Notes: a model not told the origin generated them from the letters alone. Numbered from the stretch's first letter, positions 8,530-17,610 are shown. The stretch is DNA of 64,000 nt from Streptomyces sp. NBC_01429 (GCF_036231945.1 NZ_CP109599.1:4310501-4374500), one strand, 5' to 3'. Numbers and translations: made by a program.

Positions 8530-9453
8530 GTGAGTACGTCACTGATGCAGCGGACCGTCGCCGACCGGATCGACCGGGTCGCCGAGGACGTCGTCTCCCT
8601 CGTCCTGCGCGGCGCCGCCGGTCCGCTCGCGCCCTGGGCGCCGGGAGCCCATATCGATCTGGCCCTGCCGAACTGGCTGACCCGGCAGTACTCCCTGTGC
8701 GGCGACCCGGCGGACCGGGAGTCCTACCGCGTCGCGGTCCGGCACGAGCGCCTCAGCAGGGGCGGTTCGGAGTACGTCCACCGCTTCCTGCGCGCGGGCC
8801 GTCCCCTCGACGTCTCGCTGCCGCGCAACCACTTCCCGCTCGAACCCGCGCCCGCCTACCTGTTCCTGGCCGGCGGGATCGGCATCACCCCCGTCCTGCC
8901 GATGCTGCGGGCGGCGGTCGCGTCGGGCGTCCCGGCCTCGCTCGTCTACCTGGGGCAGTCGCTCGCGACCATGCCCTTCGTGGACGAGCTGCGCTCCTCG
9001 TACGGCGAGCGGGTACGGATCGTCGCCACGGGCCGGCAGGGCAGGCCCGACCTCGCCGCCCTGGCCGCCGCGCTGCCCCCGGGCGCGCTCGTCTACTGCT
9101 GCGGTCCGGCGCCGATGCTCGACGCGGTGGCCGCCGCCTTCCCCGCCGAGCGGCTGCGTGCGGAGCGGTTCCGGCCGATGGCCAGGACGTACGCCCCGAA
9201 CACGGAGTTCGAGGTGGTGTGCGCCCGGTCGGGGCTGACGGTCCCGGTGCCGCCCGACGAATCGGTGCTCGACGCCCTGACCCAGGCCGGACACCCCCTG
9301 GCCTCCGGCTGCCGCGAAGGCGTCTGCGGCAGCTGCGAACTCACCGTCCTCGACGGGGAGCCCGAGCACCGGGACGACATCGGGGCGCCCGCGGGCCGCA
9401 TGTACGCCTGCGTGTCCCGCGCGCTGTCCCCGCGGCTCGTCGTGGACCTCTGA
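8530..9453 (+). CDS. Phthalate dioxygenase reductase-type ferredoxin reductase
   Basis: This 307-residue electron-transfer enzyme has flavin binding at RQYSLCG, NAD(P) binding at GGIGITPVLPM and CCGPAPML, and a C-terminal plant-type [2Fe-2S] ferredoxin with CREGVCGSC plus a fourth Cys in YACVS. It would pass electrons from NAD(P)H to an oxygenase. GTG 8530 is chosen because GGGGGAG precedes it; earlier in-frame ATGs fall inside a 9-bp repeat. No oxygenase component is nearby, so its partner is elsewhere or is an operon neighbour. Confidence 0.85.
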   Translation: MSTSLMQRTVADRIDRVAEDVVSLVLRGAAGPLAPWAPGAHIDLALPNWLTRQYSLCGDPADRESYRVAVRHERLSRGGSEYVHRFLRAGRPLDVSLPRNHFPLEPAPAYLFLAGGIGITPVLPMLRAAVASGVPASLVYLGQSLATMPFVDELRSSYGERVRIVATGRQGRPDLAALAAALPPGALVYCCGPAPMLDAVAAAFPAERLRAERFRPMARTYAPNTEFEVVCARSGLTVPVPPDESVLDALTQAGHPLASGCREGVCGSCELTVLDGEPEHRDDIGAPAGRMYACVSRALSPRLVVDL

Positions 9454-9480
9454 CCCGTACGACAGAGAGTGGAGAGAGAC

Positions 9481-10284
9481 ATGCTGCCCAAGGTGCGCGC
9501 ACCCGAGACGCGACGAATGATCACACTGGAGGTGCGCCGGAACGCCAGGCCGACACCGGGTTTCGCGACCGTCACGCTCGGCGGCCCCGAACTGGAGCAC
9601 CTGGAGCCCATGGGCTTCGACCAGGCCGTGCGGCTCTTCTTCCCCCGGGAAGGACAGGACGGACTGTGGATGCCGACGCTGTCCAACGAGGCGTGGATGG
9701 CGCAGGTGCTCCTGCTGCCGAAGTCGCGGCGGCCCTGGGTGCGCAACTACACCATCCGCCGGACCCGGCCGGAACTGGGTGAGATAGACATCGAGTTCGC
9801 GCTGCACGACACCGGCCCGGCCTCCGCGTGGGCCCGGGACGCCCGGCCCGGCGACCCGGCGGGGATCTTCGACATGGGCGTCAGCTATCTGCCGCCGGCC
9901 GGCGCCGAGTGGCAGCTGCTCGCCGGGGACGAGAGCGCCGTGCCGGCGATCCTGGCCATCCTCGAACACGCCCCCGCGTCACTGGTCGCCGATGTCTTCC
10001 TGGAGGTGGCCTCGGGCGAGGACGTCCGTACGGACATCACCGCCCCCGACGGCGTACGCGTGCACTGGCTGGCCCGCGACGGCGCGGACGTCCGGCCCGG
10101 CACGCCGGCCCTCGAAGCGGTCAGGGAGTCGTCGCCGCGCGAGGGCCGGTCCTACACCTGGGTCGCCGGGGAGTCCGGCCTCGCCACCGGGGTCCGCCGC
10201 CATCTGGTGCGGGACCGGGGGGTGCCGAAGGCCGACATCGCGTTCTACGGCTACTGGCGGCACGGCAGGTCGAGCCCCGGCTGA
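9481..10284 (+). CDS. Siderophore-interacting protein-like FAD reductase
   Basis: This 267-residue protein has the FAD_binding_9/SIP pattern: RNYTIRRTRPELGEIDIEF (FAD site), GPASAWARDARPGD, and the C-terminal SIP segment with LAGDESAVPAILAILE and AFYGYWRHGR. Family members reduce ferric siderophores with NAD(P)H in the cytoplasm. The ATG after GGAGAGAGAC is used. It ends the operon that begins at 7764, giving two different reductases under one repressor, which points to iron or redox handling. Confidence 0.85.
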   Translation: MLPKVRAPETRRMITLEVRRNARPTPGFATVTLGGPELEHLEPMGFDQAVRLFFPREGQDGLWMPTLSNEAWMAQVLLLPKSRRPWVRNYTIRRTRPELGEIDIEFALHDTGPASAWARDARPGDPAGIFDMGVSYLPPAGAEWQLLAGDESAVPAILAILEHAPASLVADVFLEVASGEDVRTDITAPDGVRVHWLARDGADVRPGTPALEAVRESSPREGRSYTWVAGESGLATGVRRHLVRDRGVPKADIAFYGYWRHGRSSPG

Positions 10285-10429
10285 TCCCGTCCGTACCCGG
10301 CGACACGGCTGTCGGTAGGGGTGCTGGTACGGCCTGCTGGTACGGCATCGGCCGTGCCGGTGGCCGCGTCGGCAGCCGTACCGGCGGCCGTGTCAGTTAT
10401 GTCACGTACGTCAGGTGTTTTCCCGTACT

Positions 10430-10795
10430 TCAGGTACGCAGCAGCCGCGCGATCGCCTTCGTCGCCTCTTCCACCTTCGCGTCGATCTCCTCGCCGCCCT
10501 TGACCGCGGCGTCGGCCACGCAGTGGCGCAGATGCTCCTCCAGGAGCTGGAGGGCGAAGGACTGGAGGGCCTTGGTGGAGGCCGAGACCTGGGTGAGTAT
10601 GTCGATGCAGTAGACGTCCTCGTCCACCAGCCGCTGGAGGCCCCTGATCTGGCCCTCGATCCGGCGCAGCCGCTTGAGGTGCTCGTCCTTCTGCTTGTGG
10701 TAGCCGTGCACCCCCCGGTCGTGATCGGTGGTGACGGGGGCAGATGCGGAGGGCGCGTCGCTCGTCGCCGCGCCGGCCGCCTCGGTGGTCGTCAT
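10430..10795 (-). CDS. csoR: CsoR-family copper-sensing repressor
   Basis: This 121-residue all-helical DUF156 repressor has the Cu(I) ligand set: Cys63 (VYCIDILTQ), then His88 and Cys92 (EEHLRHC). Upstream is the conserved LKRLRRIEGQIRGLQR helix. About 35 N-terminal residues are an extra flexible tail. Copper binding releases CsoR from G-tract palindromes, and two such palindromes lie just upstream. No copper pump or chaperone gene is adjacent, so it controls itself and targets elsewhere. Nickel or sulfur sensing by a relative cannot be fully excluded. Confidence 0.85.
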   Translation of the reverse strand: MTTTEAAGAATSDAPSASAPVTTDHDRGVHGYHKQKDEHLKRLRRIEGQIRGLQRLVDEDVYCIDILTQVSASTKALQSFALQLLEEHLRHCVADAAVKGGEEIDAKVEEATKAIARLLRT

Positions 10796-10846
10796 CGCGT
10801 CCTCCCGTTGTGCTGACCGAAGTGCCGGCCGTTGTCCGGCCGAAAA

Positions 10847-10860
10847 GGGGTATATACCCC
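10847..10860. promoter_or_regulatory. CsoR operator 1
   Basis: GGGGTATATACCCC is a perfect palindrome 52 bp upstream of the csoR start. The G-tract/C-tract layout matches known CsoR sites in actinobacteria. Confidence 0.7.
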
Positions 10861-10864
10861 ACCT

Positions 10865-10879
10865 GGGTATATGATACCC
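10865..10879. promoter_or_regulatory. CsoR operator 2
   Basis: GGGTATATGATACCC has perfect 6-bp arms around a 3-bp centre, 18 bp from operator 1. The two sites share the GGGTAT/ATACCC arms but differ in spacing. Confidence 0.6.
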
Positions 10880-11014
10880 GTCTGTGAGCCTTGGGGCAGG
10901 GCCCTGTGCTCATCACCTTGCCCCATGAGTGACACTGGGACCGCCGGTTAGCCGTGGCCGGATGATGCGCCTAGCATCACCCCTGACCGAATCCATGTAA
11001 CCCGAGGACCCCAC

Positions 11015-11635
11015 GTGCGATTTCGTCTGACCCCCAGGGAGACGAGCTTCTACGACATGTTTGCCGCGTCCGCGGACAACATCGTCACGGGCTCCAAGCT
11101 CCTCATGGAACTCCTCGGGGCGGATTCCTCCGCCAGGGCCGAGATCGCGGAGCGGATGCGGGCGGCCGAGCACGCGGGTGACGACGCCACTCACGCGATC
11201 TTCCACCAGCTGAACTCCTCCTTCATCACGCCGTTCGACCGCGAGGACATCTACAACCTCGCCTCGCAGCTCGACGACATCATGGACTACATGGAGGAGG
11301 CCGTCGATCTGGTCGTCCTCTACAACATCGAAGAGCTTCCCAAGGGCGTCGAGCAGCAGATCGAGGTCCTCGCCAGGGCCGCGGAGCTGACCGCCGAGGC
11401 CATGCCGCATCTGCGGACGATGAGCAACCTCACCGAGTACTGGATCGAGGTCAACCGGCTGGAGAACCAGGCGGACCAGATCCACCGCAAGCTGCTGGCC
11501 CATCTCTTCAACGGCAAGTACGACGCGATGGAGGTGCTCAAGCTCAAGCAGATCGTCGATGTGCTTGAAGAGGCCGCCGACGCGTTCGAGCACGTCGCGA
11601 ACACGGTGGAGACCATCGCGGTCAAGGAGTCCTGA
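11015..11635 (+). CDS. DUF47/PhoU-like Pit accessory protein
   Basis: This 206-residue helical protein has the PhoU_div features FYDMFAASADNIVTGS, MRAAEHAGDDATHAIF and NRLENQADQIHRKLLAHLF, with acidic metal-binding clusters. It lies 5 bp upstream of the phosphate permease gene, so the two are co-translated. By family it modulates Pit-type low-affinity phosphate or metal-phosphate transport. The start is GTG. The order matches what I recall of the S. coelicolor block near pst. Confidence 0.9.
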   Translation: MRFRLTPRETSFYDMFAASADNIVTGSKLLMELLGADSSARAEIAERMRAAEHAGDDATHAIFHQLNSSFITPFDREDIYNLASQLDDIMDYMEEAVDLVVLYNIEELPKGVEQQIEVLARAAELTAEAMPHLRTMSNLTEYWIEVNRLENQADQIHRKLLAHLFNGKYDAMEVLKLKQIVDVLEEAADAFEHVANTVETIAVKES

Positions 11636-11640
11636 ACCAC

Positions 11641-12639
11641 GTGGACACCTTTGCGCTGATCGTGACCATTGGTGTCGCGCTCGGCTTCACGTACACGAAC
11701 GGCTTCCACGACTCCGCGAACGCCATCGCGACGTCGGTGTCCACCCGGGCGCTCACCCCGCGCGCGGCCCTCGCGATGGCCGCGGTGATGAACCTCGCCG
11801 GTGCCTTCCTGGGCCAGGGCGTCGCCAAGACCGTCAGCGAGGGGCTGATCGCCACACCGCACGGTTCGCGGGGGATGGGCATCCTCTTCTCCGCGCTCGT
11901 CGGCGCGATCGTCTGGAACCTGGTCACCTGGTACTTCGGGCTGCCGTCCTCGTCCTCGCACGCGCTGTTCGGCGGCATGGTGGGAGCGGCGCTGGCCGGT
12001 GGTACGGAGGTGATCTGGAGCGGGGTGCTGGAGAAGATCGTCATCCCGATGTTCATCTCCCCGGTGATCGGGCTGGTCTTCGGCTATCTGGTGATGGTCG
12101 GCATCATGTGGATCTTCCGCAGGACCAACCCGCACAAGGCCAAGCGCGGTTTCCGCATAGCGCAGACCGTGTCGGCGGCGGGAATGGCGCTCGGCCACGG
12201 TCTCCAGGACGCGCAGAAGACCATGGGCATCGTGGTGATGGCGCTGGTCATCGCCGATGTCGAGGGGCAGGGCGACGCCATTCCGGTCTGGGTGAAGGTC
12301 GTCTGCGCGCTGATGCTGTCGCTCGGCACGTACGCGGGCGGCTGGCGCATCATGCGCACCCTGGGCCGCAAGATCATCGAGCTGGACCCGCCGCAGGGGT
12401 TCGCGGCGGAGACCACGGGCGCGTCCATCATGTTCGGCTCGGCCTTCCTCTTCCACGCCCCGATCTCCACGACGCATGTGATCACCTCCGCGATCATGGG
12501 CGTGGGCGCGACGAAGCGGGTCAAGGCGGTGCGCTGGGGGATCGCCAAGAACATCATCCTGGGCTGGTTCATCACGATGCCGGCGGCGGCGCTGGTGGCG
12601 GCGCTGAGCTTCTGGATCGTGAACCTGGCGTTCGGCTGA
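11641..12639 (+). CDS. pit: Low-affinity inorganic phosphate permease (Pit)
   Basis: This 332-residue integral membrane transporter has the two inverted PHO4 signature halves: GFTYTNGFHDSANAIA with SSSHALFGGMVG near the N-terminus, and GHGLQDAQKTMG with PISTTHVITSAIMGVG near the C-terminus. It moves metal-phosphate with protons across the cytoplasmic membrane. The GTG start is 5 bp after the accessory gene. A strong stem-loop follows the stop. Confidence 0.92.
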   Translation: MDTFALIVTIGVALGFTYTNGFHDSANAIATSVSTRALTPRAALAMAAVMNLAGAFLGQGVAKTVSEGLIATPHGSRGMGILFSALVGAIVWNLVTWYFGLPSSSSHALFGGMVGAALAGGTEVIWSGVLEKIVIPMFISPVIGLVFGYLVMVGIMWIFRRTNPHKAKRGFRIAQTVSAAGMALGHGLQDAQKTMGIVVMALVIADVEGQGDAIPVWVKVVCALMLSLGTYAGGWRIMRTLGRKIIELDPPQGFAAETTGASIMFGSAFLFHAPISTTHVITSAIMGVGATKRVKAVRWGIAKNIILGWFITMPAAALVAALSFWIVNLAFG

Positions 12640-12678
12640 CGGTAAGGCGCGTACGCGTACGACCGCATGAGCATGTGT

Positions 12679-12709
12679 GGGCCCGCCCCCCTGGGAGAGG
12701 GGCGGGCCC
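12679..12709. terminator. Stem-loop terminator after pit
   Basis: Perfect 11-bp arms GGGCCCGCCCC / GGGGCGGGCCC with a 9-nt loop, followed by TTCGTCTT. It lies 40 bp after the permease stop. Confidence 0.85.
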
Positions 12710-12767
12710 TTCGTCTTGCGGTGGCACCGCCATGCAGCACCGCAGGACGCTGGATCGCTCTACCCGT

Positions 12768-12830
12768 GGACCGGACCGGACAGATCCGGACAGATCTGGA
12801 CCGGATCGGACCGGACTGGTCCGGACCGGC
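12768..12830. repeat. GGACCGGA-type repeats at the 3' end of pstB
   Basis: Repeated GGACCGGA and GGACAGATC words include the small palindrome CCGGACTGGTCCGG (12811-12824) immediately after the pstB stop. It may help end pst transcription. Confidence 0.5.
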
Positions 12831-12831
12831 T

Positions 12832-13608
12832 CTAGCCGAAGCGGCCGGAGATGTAGTCCTCCGTGGCCTGCACGGACGGGTTGGCGAAGATCCGCTCGGT
12901 CTCGTCTATCTCGACCAGCTTGCCGGGCTGGCCGACGGCCGCCAGGTTGAAGAAGGCCGTACGGTCCGAGACGCGCGCCGCCTGCTGCATGTTGTGCGTC
13001 ACGATGACGATCGTGAAGCGCTCCTTCAGCTCCCCGATCAGGTCCTCGATGGCGAGGGTCGAGATCGGGTCGAGGGCGGAGCACGGCTCGTCCATCAGCA
13101 GGACCTGCGGCTCGACCGCGATCGCGCGGGCGATGCACAGGCGCTGCTGCTGGCCGCCGGAGAGACCGGAGCCGGGCTTGTTGAGGCGGTCCTTGACCTC
13201 GTTCCAGAGGTTGGCGCCCTTGAGGGACTTCTCGACGGTCTCCGCCAGATCGCTCTTGCGGGCCATGCCGTTGAGCCGCAGTCCTGCCGCGACATTGTCG
13301 AAGATCGACATGGTGGGGAACGGGTTCGGGCGCTGGAAGACCATGCCGACCGTACGGCGGACCGCGACCGGGTCGACGTGCGCGCCGTACAGGTTCTCGT
13401 CGTCCAGCAGCACCTTGCCCTCCACGCGGCCACCGGGGGTGACCTCGTGCATGCGGTTCAGGGTGCGCAGGAAGGTGGACTTGCCGCAGCCGGACGGGCC
13501 GATGAAGGCCGTCACGGAGCGGGGCTCCACGGTCATGGAGATGTCGTCGATGGCGCGGTGGGAGCCGTAGTAGGCGGTCAGGCCGCTGACGTCGATGCGC
13601 TTGGCCAT
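12832..13608 (-). CDS. pstB: Phosphate ABC transporter ATP-binding protein PstB
   Basis: This 258-residue ATPase has Walker A GPSGCGKST, a Q-loop in VGMVFQRPNPFP, signature LSGGQQQR, Walker B VLLMDEPCSALDP and an H-loop in VTHNMQQA. It powers high-affinity phosphate import with PstA and PstC on the inner face of the membrane. It is the last gene of the pstSCAB order on the minus strand, 56 bp after pstA. Confidence 0.96.
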   Translation of the reverse strand: MAKRIDVSGLTAYYGSHRAIDDISMTVEPRSVTAFIGPSGCGKSTFLRTLNRMHEVTPGGRVEGKVLLDDENLYGAHVDPVAVRRTVGMVFQRPNPFPTMSIFDNVAAGLRLNGMARKSDLAETVEKSLKGANLWNEVKDRLNKPGSGLSGGQQQRLCIARAIAVEPQVLLMDEPCSALDPISTLAIEDLIGELKERFTIVIVTHNMQQAARVSDRTAFFNLAAVGQPGKLVEIDETERIFANPSVQATEDYISGRFG

Positions 13609-13664
13609 GGGATCACTGCTTCTTTCCGGTGGGCCCCGCGGCGGCGGAGCCGGATATCGGGGCC

Positions 13665-14747
13665 TCAGCGGCCGGTCTTGGGTGCCTTCCAGCGGGCGAT
13701 GCCGCGCGCCACCAGGTTGAGGACCATCACGAACGCGATCAGCAGGAGAGCCGCCGACCAGGCCCGGTTGATCGACTCGACCTCGCCGATCTTGTACTGC
13801 TCGTAAATGTAGAAGGGCAGCGAGGACTGGGCACCGTTGAACGGGTCCATGTTGATGAACTGGCTGCCGTAGACGAGCAGGATGACCGGCGCGGTCTCAC
13901 CGGCGATGCGGGCGATGGCGAGCATGACCCCGGTGGAGATGCCGCCGACCGCGGTCGGCAGGACGACCTTGAGGATCATGCGCCACTTCGGCACGCCCAG
14001 GGCGAGCGCGGCCTCGCGCAGCTCGTTCGGTACGAGCTTGAGCATCTCCTCGGTGGAGCGCACCACGACCGGCACCATCAGGATGCTGAGGGCGATCGCG
14101 CCCATCAGCCCGGACGGGCCGATCTTGGCCATCAGCATGATCGACAGGATGAACAGGCCCGCGACGATGGACGGGATGCCGGTCATGACGTCCACGAAGA
14201 ACGTGACGGCTCTGGCCAGCGCGCCCTTGCCGTACTCCACCAGATAGACGGCGGTGAGCAGCCCGATCGGCGTGGCGATCACGGTGGCGATGCCGACCTG
14301 CTCCAGGGTGCCGATCAGCGCGTGGTAGACGCCGCCGTTCGGATCCGTCCCGATGACTCCCGCCATGGAGTGCGTCAGGAAGTGGAAGTCCAGGGAGTGC
14401 GCACCGCGGCTGATGGTGGTCCAGAGCAGCGAGACCAGCGGGATGACGGCGAGGACGAAGCACACCCAGACGACGCTGGTGGCGAGCCGGTCCTTGGCCT
14501 GGCGGCGGTTCTCCACCACCGTGGTGACGGCGTACGAGATGACGAGGAAGGCCACGACGGCGATCAGGCCCCACTGGACCTTGCTGCTCAGGCCCGCGCC
14601 CGCGCCGACGCCCGCGCCGATGGCGAGGCCGGCCGCCGCGAACCCGGCCGGTGCCCAGCGCGGCAGACTGCGCTGGCTGAGGCTTCCCCGGCCGCCGCCC
14701 GACGGCTCCACCGGGGTGTGCGCGTCCTTCATGGCTGTGTGGCTCAT
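13665..14747 (-). CDS. pstA: Phosphate ABC transporter permease PstA
   Basis: This 360-residue permease has an extended N-terminus (about 75 residues including two membrane segments), then the PstA core. The EAA-like cytoplasmic loop is LREAALALGVPKWRM, and it is preceded by GIPSIVAGLF, characteristic of PstA. Its start overlaps the pstC stop by 4 bp, so the two are translationally coupled. It pairs with PstC to form the channel. Confidence 0.94.
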   Translation of the reverse strand: MSHTAMKDAHTPVEPSGGGRGSLSQRSLPRWAPAGFAAAGLAIGAGVGAGAGLSSKVQWGLIAVVAFLVISYAVTTVVENRRQAKDRLATSVVWVCFVLAVIPLVSLLWTTISRGAHSLDFHFLTHSMAGVIGTDPNGGVYHALIGTLEQVGIATVIATPIGLLTAVYLVEYGKGALARAVTFFVDVMTGIPSIVAGLFILSIMLMAKIGPSGLMGAIALSILMVPVVVRSTEEMLKLVPNELREAALALGVPKWRMILKVVLPTAVGGISTGVMLAIARIAGETAPVILLVYGSQFINMDPFNGAQSSLPFYIYEQYKIGEVESINRAWSAALLLIAFVMVLNLVARGIARWKAPKTGR

Positions 14748-15742
14748 GCGTTGGCCCCCGAGTACTCCTTGCGGCGCGCGATGATCAGCCGGGCCGCACC
14801 GTTCACCAGCAGGGTGAGGACGAAGAGGACCAGGCCGGAGGCGATCAGGGCGTCACGCCCGAGCGGGTTGGCCTCGTCGAACTTCGCCGCGATGTTCTGG
14901 GCGAACGTGCCGCCGCCCGGGTCGAGCAGATGGAGCGAGATCAGATAGTTCGGGGAGAGGACCGTGGCGACGGCCATCGTCTCGCCGAGCGCGCGGCCGA
15001 GTCCCAGCATGGACGCGGAGATGACGCCGGAGCGTCCGAAGGGCAGCACGGAGAGCCGGATGACCTCCCAGCGCGTCGCGCCGAGCGCGAGCGCCGCCTC
15101 CTCGTTCATCCGCGGGACCTGGAGGAAGACCTCCCGGCTGACGCTGGTCACGATCGGCAGGATCATGATCGCCAGCAGGATGCCGACGGTGAGCATGTTG
15201 CGGGCCACGCCGGGCTGCGTCTGGTCGAAGATGTACGTCCAGGCGAAGTACTGGTCGAGCCAGACGTTGAGGCCGCCGAGGTACGGGACGAGGACGAGGG
15301 CGCCCCAGATGCCGTAGATGATGCTCGGCACTGCGGCCAGCAGGTCCACGACGTAGGCGAGCGGGGCCGCCACCTTGCGCGGCGCGTAGTGCGAGATGAA
15401 CAGCGCGATGCCGACAGCGATCGGAACCGCGATGACCATCGCGATGATCGAGCTGACGACCGTGCCGAAGAGCAGGACCGCGATGCCGAAGACCGGCGGG
15501 TTCGCGGAGGGGTTCCAGTCGAACGTGGTGAAGAAGTTGCCCTGGTCCTTGGAGATGGCGATGGCGGCGCGGTAGGTCAGGAACCCCGCGATCGACGCCA
15601 TGACCACGAGCAGCAGAATGCCCGAGCCCTTGGAGAGGCCCGAGAAGATCTTGTCGCCCGCGCGCCCGGTGGAACCGCTGAGGGAGGGGCCGGGTGGGGC
15701 CGGCGGGGCCGGCGGGGTGTCTATCGGTGTGGTGGAAGCCAT
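14744..15742 (-). CDS. pstC: Phosphate ABC transporter permease PstC
   Basis: This 332-residue permease has a Pro-rich N-terminus, six membrane segments, the AAVPSIIYGIWG motif and an EAA loop (NEEAALALGATRWEVIRLSV). It forms the phosphate channel with PstA. It is separated from pstS by 234 bp of G-rich repeats, in which an extra promoter or processing site could lie. Confidence 0.94.
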   Translation of the reverse strand: MASTTPIDTPPAPPAPPGPSLSGSTGRAGDKIFSGLSKGSGILLLVVMASIAGFLTYRAAIAISKDQGNFFTTFDWNPSANPPVFGIAVLLFGTVVSSIIAMVIAVPIAVGIALFISHYAPRKVAAPLAYVVDLLAAVPSIIYGIWGALVLVPYLGGLNVWLDQYFAWTYIFDQTQPGVARNMLTVGILLAIMILPIVTSVSREVFLQVPRMNEEAALALGATRWEVIRLSVLPFGRSGVISASMLGLGRALGETMAVATVLSPNYLISLHLLDPGGGTFAQNIAAKFDEANPLGRDALIASGLVLFVLTLLVNGAARLIIARRKEYSGANA

Positions 15743-15779
15743 GTCTTTCCGGTCTGTGTGGGGGAGCGGGGCTCCCCTG

Positions 15780-15915
15780 GCGGCGGTGCACCGGATGGGG
15801 GGGGATGGGGCGGGTCGGCCGGTTGGGCCGGGCCGGGTGGTCGGTCGGTCGGGCCGGGGTCGGCCGGTCCGGGTTGGTTCGGCCGGGCCGGGCCGGGGGG
15901 CTTGGGGCTGACCCC
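15780..15915. repeat. GGGCCGG-rich repeat tract between pstS and pstC
   Basis: Multiple GGTCGG, GGGCCGG and CCGGGCCGG words fill most of the pstS-pstC gap. No start codon with a ribosome site or credible ORF was seen. Such a tract could form RNA structure that separates pstS from pstCAB transcript levels; this is inferred. Confidence 0.45.
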
Positions 15916-15976
15916 GGGGGCGGTGGTGTGGACCCGCCCCCGGGAGGAGCCGTCTGCCGTGCGGTGTCGCCGGTCC

Positions 15977-17113
15977 TCAGCTGAGGGAGGCGACCGTCTC
16001 GCGGACCTTGGCGTTGATCTCCGCCGGGATCGGCGCGTAGCCGGCCTCGGAGAGCAGCTTCTGGCCCTCGTCGCTGGAGGTGTAGGTCAGGAAGGACTTG
16101 ACCGTGGCGAGGGAGTCGGGCTTGTTGCCCTTGTCGCAGGCGATCTCGTACGTCACCAGGACGATCGGGTAGGCACCGTCGGCCTTGGTGGTGTAGTCGA
16201 GGTCCAGCGCCAGGTCCTTGCCGGTGCCCTTGATCTTGGCGGCGGCGATGGCCTTGGACGCGTTCTCGGAGGTCGCCTCGACCGGGGCGCTGGCGCCGGT
16301 GTCGATCTTGACGGTGGAGATCTTCTGCGAGGTGGCGTAGGACAGCTCGAAGTAACCGATCGAGCCGTCGACCTGCTTCACCTGGGTGGCGACGCCGGAC
16401 GAGCCGGACGCGGCCTGGCCGCCCGGGGCCGGCCACTTCTTCTCGGCCTCGTACTTCCAGTCCGAGGCGGCGGTGGCGTTCAGGTACTTGCCGAGGTTCT
16501 GCGTGGTGCCGGAGTCCTCGGAGCGGTGGAACGCCTGGATCGGCTTGTTCGGGAGCTTGGCGTCGGGGTTGAGCTTCTTGATCGCCGCGTCGTCCCAGTT
16601 CTTGATCTTGCTGTCGAAGATCTTGGCGAGCGTGGGGGCGTCGAGGACCAGGCTGTCCACGCCCTCCAGGTGGTAGCCGATCGCGATGGGGCCGCCGACC
16701 ATCGGCAGGTTGATGCCCTGGCCGCCGTCCGTGCAGGTCTTCTTCGAGTCGGCGACCTCTTCGGGCTTGAGCGCCGAGTCGGAACCGGCGAAGCCGACGG
16801 TGCCCTGGTTGAACGCGACGATGCCCTCACCGGAGGAGGACGACCGGTAGTTGACCTGCACGCCGGAACACGTGGCCATGTAGTTCTTGACCCAGAGGTC
16901 CATGGCGTTCTTCTGTGCGCTGGAGCCGGAGGCGAGCAGCTCCCCCTTGGCGTCTTTGCACATCGCGCTCGAAGCCGCGGTGGTCTGCTTCGCCGCGTCG
17001 CCGGAACCGTCGGTGTTGTTGTCCGAGCCGCACGCCGTGAGAACCAGGGCGCCGGAGACGGCGAGGGCACCGAGCGCGGTGGCGCGCAGCCCGTTCTTGC
17101 GCTGAAGCTTCAC
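15977..17113 (-). CDS. pstS: Phosphate-binding lipoprotein PstS
   Basis: This 378-residue lipoprotein has a signal peptide with lipobox LTACGS (Cys near residue 28). The PBP-like fold carries the phosphate-binding segments ASGSSAQKNAM, YRSSSSGEGIVAF, FAGSDSAL and HRSEDSGTTQNL. It delivers phosphate to PstCA outside the membrane. It heads the pst operon and has an 11-bp-phased PHO box about 140 bp upstream. In Streptomyces it is a major PhoP-dependent secreted protein. Confidence 0.95.
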   Translation of the reverse strand: MKLQRKNGLRATALGALAVSGALVLTACGSDNNTDGSGDAAKQTTAASSAMCKDAKGELLASGSSAQKNAMDLWVKNYMATCSGVQVNYRSSSSGEGIVAFNQGTVGFAGSDSALKPEEVADSKKTCTDGGQGINLPMVGGPIAIGYHLEGVDSLVLDAPTLAKIFDSKIKNWDDAAIKKLNPDAKLPNKPIQAFHRSEDSGTTQNLGKYLNATAASDWKYEAEKKWPAPGGQAASGSSGVATQVKQVDGSIGYFELSYATSQKISTVKIDTGASAPVEATSENASKAIAAAKIKGTGKDLALDLDYTTKADGAYPIVLVTYEIACDKGNKPDSLATVKSFLTYTSSDEGQKLLSEAGYAPIPAEINAKVRETVASLS

Positions 17114-17227
17114 TTCGGGTGTTCCTTCCAGAAGCCGCCGGTGTCTTTCGTTCTACGGCGGCGTGCGAGGTGGTGGTGGGTGCGGCGGCCATCCGCGCAC
17201 CGTGTAAGGCCGAAATTAGGCAGAACA

Positions 17228-17267
17228 GGTGAAGCCGTCGACGGGGACGAGTGAACGGGAGGTGAAC
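17228..17267 (-). promoter_or_regulatory. PHO box (PhoP-binding direct repeats) upstream of pstS
   Basis: On the minus strand, GTTCACC (17261-17267) and GTTCACT (17250-17256) are spaced exactly 11 bp. A further CTTCACC (17228-17234) lies 22 bp away, in the same 11-bp register. This is the direct-repeat-unit layout of Streptomyces PhoP sites, and it precedes the gene expected to carry one. Confidence 0.85.
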
Positions 17268-17300
17268 CGTGGCGGGCGGCCTGGTGCGGGCCTCTCCGCG

Positions 17301-17352
17301 CGGCGGGAACCGGCGGGAACCGGCAGGTGGGGGAACCCGCGGGAACCGGCGG
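17301..17352 (+). repeat. GGGAAC repeats in the pstS upstream region
   Basis: Four copies of GGGAACCGGC or close variants occur within about 50 bp. The rest of 17268-17600 holds no ORF with a credible start. It presumably contains the promoter of the small gene at 17611. Confidence 0.5.
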
Positions 17353-17610
17353 GGAGGGGGCGGCGTCCCTCGGGGCACAAGATCGGCGATGCCCCCCCGC
17401 ATGCCGCGGCGGGACGAGCTTTCCGGCGGAGTCCGCCGACTTCTTCCTCCCCGAGTCGCACACCTGAGAGCGCCCGGGGGCTCCGGAAGGCGCTCGCCGA
17501 CCGTCTCCGAAGCGTGAATCGGTGCAAGTTCACGCAAGTCTCTGTCTTGGCGAGTGAGTACGACGCAAGCTGAGACGCATTGATCGTCCGACGCGGCACT
17601 GGAGGTCATC

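Noticed and set aside
14930..17254. 774-residue plus-strand ORF opposite pstC and pstS
   Set aside because: It is the complement of well-supported pst genes with high third-position GC. It has shadow-like composition rich in Arg, Gly and Val, and no motif.
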